64,000 nucleotides of DNA from Flavobacterium limi. GTDB lineage: Bacteria; Bacteroidota; Bacteroidia; Flavobacteriales; Flavobacteriaceae. Within the stretch, counting starts at the first letter, position 1; every line of letters starts with the position of its first letter. The stretch is taken from positions 62,001-126,000 of the forward strand of contig NZ_JAADZV010000004.1 in assembly GCF_010645075.1 (NCBI RefSeq), given 5' to 3'. Made by a program: the position numbers and the translations under genes. Shown piece after piece: positions 60,880-64,000 of the stretch. Below the pieces are notes generated by a model. The model had not been told where the DNA came from and made no database searches. It saw nothing but the letters and a program-made list of their open reading frames with translations.

Positions 60880-62861
60880 TTTTGTGTAATGAAATCGTAA
60901 ATTTCGATTGTTAATTCTTCAATCTCTTTATTCATAGATAAGATTTCCCATGAAAAATTTTTATTAAAAACTAGCTCACTTAATTCTCGTTTATTTATAA
61001 TTGTACCAAAAGATTCTGATTTTACTTCATAACCAGATTGATTAAGTATAAACGTTGAAGAAATCTTTCCCATTCTATTTCTTATTTCTTCTAGAAATTC
61101 TCCAACATATTTTTTCTTAAAATTTGAATAATTAACTTCTGATAATGCTTCGTCAATTTTTACTAAAATTTCATCTTTATGAGATTTAACTAACGTTTTA
61201 TTGCAAAAATCAATTAGAATTTCTTTCCACATTTCATTAGTTAAAAGATTTTCTACTTCTCTAATATCCCAAACAACTTTAGGAATAAAATTATCTGTTT
61301 TAGCTTCTTCTAATTTTTTTAATCTAATCCCTTTTTTACTGCTTTGCTTAGATGCATCAGAATCTGCTAAAAGAAAAATTCTGTTACTGATTGCTAAGGC
61401 TTTTATGTCCCTTAAAATCATCTCAATATCTTCCTCCTCTACTTTATCTTCAAAAATATAATGATCAATATTAGAACCTGCATACTCAAAAAATGCAAAA
61501 TCTATGTCTTCTTTTGGATAAGATTTTCTATTTGAATCACAATAAGATTTTAAAAATGCTTTTATATAGTTTCTATCTGAAATTCCTTCAACCCAAAGGC
61601 TACAATTTGCCATAAAAACTGAAGAGTTATTTACACCTAATTCTTTAAGCAATGAATTATCTCCTCTATTTACATTTTTTATAGTAAACTGTTTGTCATT
61701 TAATTCATTATTTTTTGGAGAAAATGAATAAATCGAAACATTATCTTTTTCAATAGTCAAATCTAAAAAGTGATTTGAATGAGTAGTAATTATATATGTT
61801 AGATTTTTCTTTTTTAAATCTTCATTATTGGTTATCTGTTCTAAAAATAATCTTTGCATCCCTGGATGAAGATTTAATTCAGGTTCATCAATAAAAATAA
61901 ATGAATTGTCTTCAGCCATAAAGATCTTATACATTAAAATAATTATAGCTTGTATGCCATCTCCTAATCTAAATAAATCTCTTGTGTCTTTTTCGCCTTC
62001 GATATGAACACTAATATTTTCTAAATTATTATTCCCTTTTAAGCTTTCATCTTTATTAAACTCAGCAACGATATCAATTTTTTTATTATCAAAAAAATAT
62101 TTACCTATAAAATCTTCAAATCTCTCAAAAGATTGTCTAATTTCTCTTTTTGAGTTTCTTGTATTAAGAATCTCCTTATACAAATGAATTCCTGTGAAAA
62201 CTTCTACATCTATCTTATCTAATATGTAATAATTATTAAGAGTCTGTAAAAAAACATCATTCTCAATCTTAGAATATTTATTTGCTTCTAAGTCAAAATG
62301 GAATAAGGAATGAGCTGATCTTAGGGTAGGAATATAATATCTTTTAATATCAATATATTCTTTTAAAAAATATTCATCTATTTCGTCAAAACTAAGTAAG
62401 TAATCATTTTCAATACCTAAATAGTCTATATTATTCAGCTTTAAAATATTTTCGTTTATAATCTTCAAACAATTGTTTAATGAAGTAATTTCTATTTTTT
62501 TTAATTTATTATCCTTAAGAATTTTCACATTATCTGTAAATTTTTTCACGTAGCTATATGTACTATTTGCTTTAAGCTGGTTAAAAGTTATACTTTCATC
62601 TACCTTTTGATTAATTTGGTCAACTTCATTGTTATAAATAGGAATAAGTTTTCTAATTTTTAGTAAATCATATACAGCAATAAAATTTGCAAAATTCATT
62701 AAATTCCTAATAAATCTACTCTTTCCACTATTATTTGCGCCGACAATTATATTAATTGAGCTAAATTTTGGAAGAAATGTTATAAATTTTTCTTCTTCGC
62801 CTAAAAAATAATCTTTAAATTTTTCTGTATCTTCTAAAATTAAATCAAAAGAATCTCGCAT
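60876..62861 (-). CDS. OLD-like AAA ATPase with TOPRIM domain
   Basis: A 661-residue protein. Walker A is GANNSGKS at residues 41-48, Walker B is FIFIDEPELNLHPG with Asp 325, and the H-loop is TTHSNHFLD. The C-terminal TOPRIM has Glu 425 in WVEGISDRNYIKAF and Asp 500 and Asp 502 in LLADSDAS. This is the plan of OLD-family nucleases, which cut DNA or RNA and occur in phage defence (OLD, GajA, retron partners). It is tightly packed between two nucleotidyltransferase genes (6-bp gap upstream, 4-bp overlap downstream). The long helical insertion and AT-rich composition suggest horizontal origin. Confidence 0.9.
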   Translation of the reverse strand: MRDSFDLILEDTEKFKDYFLGEEEKFITFLPKFSSINIIVGANNSGKSRFIRNLMNFANFIAVYDLLKIRKLIPIYNNEVDQINQKVDESITFNQLKANSTYSYVKKFTDNVKILKDNKLKKIEITSLNNCLKIINENILKLNNIDYLGIENDYLLSFDEIDEYFLKEYIDIKRYYIPTLRSAHSLFHFDLEANKYSKIENDVFLQTLNNYYILDKIDVEVFTGIHLYKEILNTRNSKREIRQSFERFEDFIGKYFFDNKKIDIVAEFNKDESLKGNNNLENISVHIEGEKDTRDLFRLGDGIQAIIILMYKIFMAEDNSFIFIDEPELNLHPGMQRLFLEQITNNEDLKKKNLTYIITTHSNHFLDLTIEKDNVSIYSFSPKNNELNDKQFTIKNVNRGDNSLLKELGVNNSSVFMANCSLWVEGISDRNYIKAFLKSYCDSNRKSYPKEDIDFAFFEYAGSNIDHYIFEDKVEEEDIEMILRDIKALAISNRIFLLADSDASKQSSKKGIRLKKLEEAKTDNFIPKVVWDIREVENLLTNEMWKEILIDFCNKTLVKSHKDEILVKIDEALSEVNYSNFKKKYVGEFLEEIRNRMGKISSTFILNQSGYEVKSESFGTIINKRELSELVFNKNFSWEILSMNKEIEELTIEIYDFITQK

Positions 62862-62867
62862 AACTAC

Positions 62868-63617
62868 TTATTTTATAATTTCTCCCCTAAAAAACAAATC
62901 CAACTCCTCATTCAACTTCTTCCCGCTTCCCAAATTACTTGCATTTTCCTGATTAAATTGAACCGTTTCCAATAAAAAATCAGTTATCAAAGTTTCTTTT
63001 GGGTGTAAGTAGGTTTCTTTTTGGCTGGCTTTTATTTGTTGTAATTCCACTATTTTTTCTTGTATGTTTTTTGGTGCGATTGGTAAAACCTCAGCAAAAG
63101 CTACCGGAGGAAACGTATTGTTTTCTATAATCCATTTCCCGGCCAGTGCGGTGCGTAAGGCGTAGAAATAACTTTTTAGTTTTACTTCTTCCAATTTGCA
63201 GACTTCCATAAAGTTTTTTGTTGTTCCCAAATAATGGTGCAAAACCGCTATGGGCGAAAAACATGCTGTGGCTATCTCACGCATTTGCTTGGCAAAATCT
63301 TCGTTCTCAAAATACACTATCGGCGAATACATCCATTCTAACAAAGGTGCATTAGATTTTGCTAGTAATTTTACGGCTTTCCGTAAATCCCAGCCGGAAC
63401 CGTCAAGATCTTCTTCAGTCATGAATTCGATTACATCGGGCTTTTCCCAAAGCGATAAATAATAGTCGGGTTTGTGTTTGTATATAAAACGGATATCATA
63501 GTCGCTGTCGGGAGAGGCAAATCCCCAGGCACGGCTTCCGGATTCTACAGCAAAGAGTATTTCTACGTCTTTCTGTTTTTCTATTTCTTTTAATTTTTGG
63601 AGTATTTTTTGTTTCAT
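62868..63617 (-). CDS. COG3541 (YcgL-type) nucleotidyltransferase, copy 1
   Basis: A 249-residue protein with the active site FAVESGSRAWGFASPDSDYD and IRFIYKHKPDYYLS, near residues 22-42. SGWDLRKAVKLLAKSNAPLLEWMYSPIVY and YFYALRTALAGKWI are typical of the short YcgL form. It differs from copy 2 in length and in the helical tail, so the two are distant paralogues. It is the first gene of the operon. The promoter (TTG, 22 bp, TACATTTG) puts the transcript start only a few bases before the ATG. Confidence 0.92.
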   Translation of the reverse strand: MKQKILQKLKEIEKQKDVEILFAVESGSRAWGFASPDSDYDIRFIYKHKPDYYLSLWEKPDVIEFMTEEDLDGSGWDLRKAVKLLAKSNAPLLEWMYSPIVYFENEDFAKQMREIATACFSPIAVLHHYLGTTKNFMEVCKLEEVKLKSYFYALRTALAGKWIIENNTFPPVAFAEVLPIAPKNIQEKIVELQQIKASQKETYLHPKETLITDFLLETVQFNQENASNLGSGKKLNEELDLFFRGEIIK

Positions 63618-63625
63618 GGCTGGTT

Positions 63626-63658
63626 CAAATGTAAATAAACGGAACTGTTTAAAAGCAA
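63626..63658 (-). promoter_or_regulatory. Promoter of the nucleotidyltransferase-OLD operon
   Basis: TTG (63656-63658), 22 bp, TACATTTG (63626-63633) on the minus strand. The start codon at 63615-63617 is about 9 bp from the -7 element, so the mRNA would be nearly leaderless. Confidence 0.6.
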
Positions 63659-63744
63659 GTAGTTACACGCGATTTTTTTTTAGTTTTTTTCTTTTCTGTG
63701 TTTGAATTAGTCTCGCAAAGGCGCAGAGCCGCAAAGTTTTTATT

Positions 63745-63890
63745 CTCACTTTTGTCATTTCGACGCAAGGAGACCCGAGCGATAGCGAATAGGCAAAGCA
63801 AATCGCACGCGGGATTCGACAAAGATTGTAGACATCCTTTGTGGAGTTTCTAGTGTGATTTCTCCCTCTGGTCGAAATGACAAAAATGAG
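63745..63890. repeat. Palindromic interspersed-type repeat with 20-bp inverted ends
   Basis: Left arm 63745-63764 (around TTTGTCATTTCGAC) and right arm 63871-63890 (GTCGAAATGACAAA) match in 19 of 20 positions. The 106 bp between contain a further GGAGA/TCTCC pair and higher GC than the surroundings. It looks like a small non-coding mobile unit (MITE or REP-like). A second repeat-like phrase, CGCAAAGGCGCAGAGCCGC, precedes it at 63714-63732. Confidence 0.6.
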
Positions 63891-63905
63891 ATTAGATAAA
63901 AAAAC

Positions 63906-64000
63906 TTAAACCAAAAAATCCGAAAGCAGTCGTTGTCTGAATCGGTCAATGGGTTTCAAGTCGACATTCGTGTCTCCGTTGAAAATATCAAAAGGATCGT
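63906..64000 (-). CDS. 3' end of a gene leaving the window
   Basis: Only 31 codons before the TAA are visible: DPFDIFNGDTNVDLK, then PIDRFRQRLLSDFLV. This is too short to name. It ends 15 bp before the palindromic repeat. As it is next to the nucleotidyltransferase operon on the same strand, it may be part of the same region. Confidence 0.5.
   Translation of the reverse strand, partial: DPFDIFNGDTNVDLKPIDRFRQRLLSDFLV

Overview
The window looks like chromosome of a Flavobacterium-type member of the Bacteroidota. The DNA is AT-rich. Start sites are preceded by the Bacteroidota -7 element TAnnTTTG, sometimes with a TTG/TTTG about 20-22 bp upstream. There are type IX secretion (T9SS) C-terminal sorting domains, a SusC-type barrel, many short SPII lipoproteins and YD/RHS repeat proteins. 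No rRNA, CRISPR array, insertion sequence or prophage was found.

Layout. 0-1.1 kb: 5' part of an intradiol-dioxygenase-like Tat lipoprotein and a Crp/Fnr regulator. 1.4-11.7 kb: a leftward operon with a canonical promoter that encodes two tail-fibre-like surface proteins, a small T9SS protein, a 2245-residue RHS protein ending in a zinc-metallopeptidase-like domain, and a lipoprotein 3 bp downstream that is a candidate immunity protein. 11.9-13.7 kb: a lipoprotein and an alpha-oxoamine synthase (sphingolipid or sulfonolipid type). 13.9-19.5 kb: a nitric-oxide defence block (Rrf2 regulator, azurin lipoprotein, quinol NO reductase, Ric/ScdA repair protein, NorB-like membrane protein) with the same inverted repeat before the regulator and before norB. 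19.6-30.5 kb: mostly housekeeping genes (NYN protein, GltB-like protein, RdgB, DEAD-box helicase, PepD, DUF3810).

30.5-40.2 kb: a three-gene leftward operon encoding a SusC-type outer-membrane barrel that appears to lack its plug, an alpha-2-macroglobulin with a thioester motif that carries a SusC-type plug inside it, and a YD-repeat protein. An ECF sigma factor with a membrane partner diverges from it. I think this plug-in-trans arrangement is one of the two most unusual things here.

40.3-50.1 kb: ordinary genes (PlsC, Nudix, NMO/FabK, a T9SS subtilisin, MnmA, a YwqK-like protein, acyl-CoA synthetase). 50.2-64 kb: a region that looks devoted to RNA metabolism, repair or conflict. It holds two paralogous DEDDh exonucleases flanking a metallophosphoesterase, two tRNA-like cloverleaves with odd anticodon loops, a promoter-leader-terminator unit with mutually exclusive hairpins, a promoter-driven 32-codon gene, a DUF4132 giant protein behind a 7-bp tandem repeat, and an operon of two COG3541 nucleotidyltransferases around an OLD-like ATPase/TOPRIM protein, ending in a frameshifted polyvalent-protein-type kinase. 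A palindromic interspersed repeat and the 3' end of another gene close the window.
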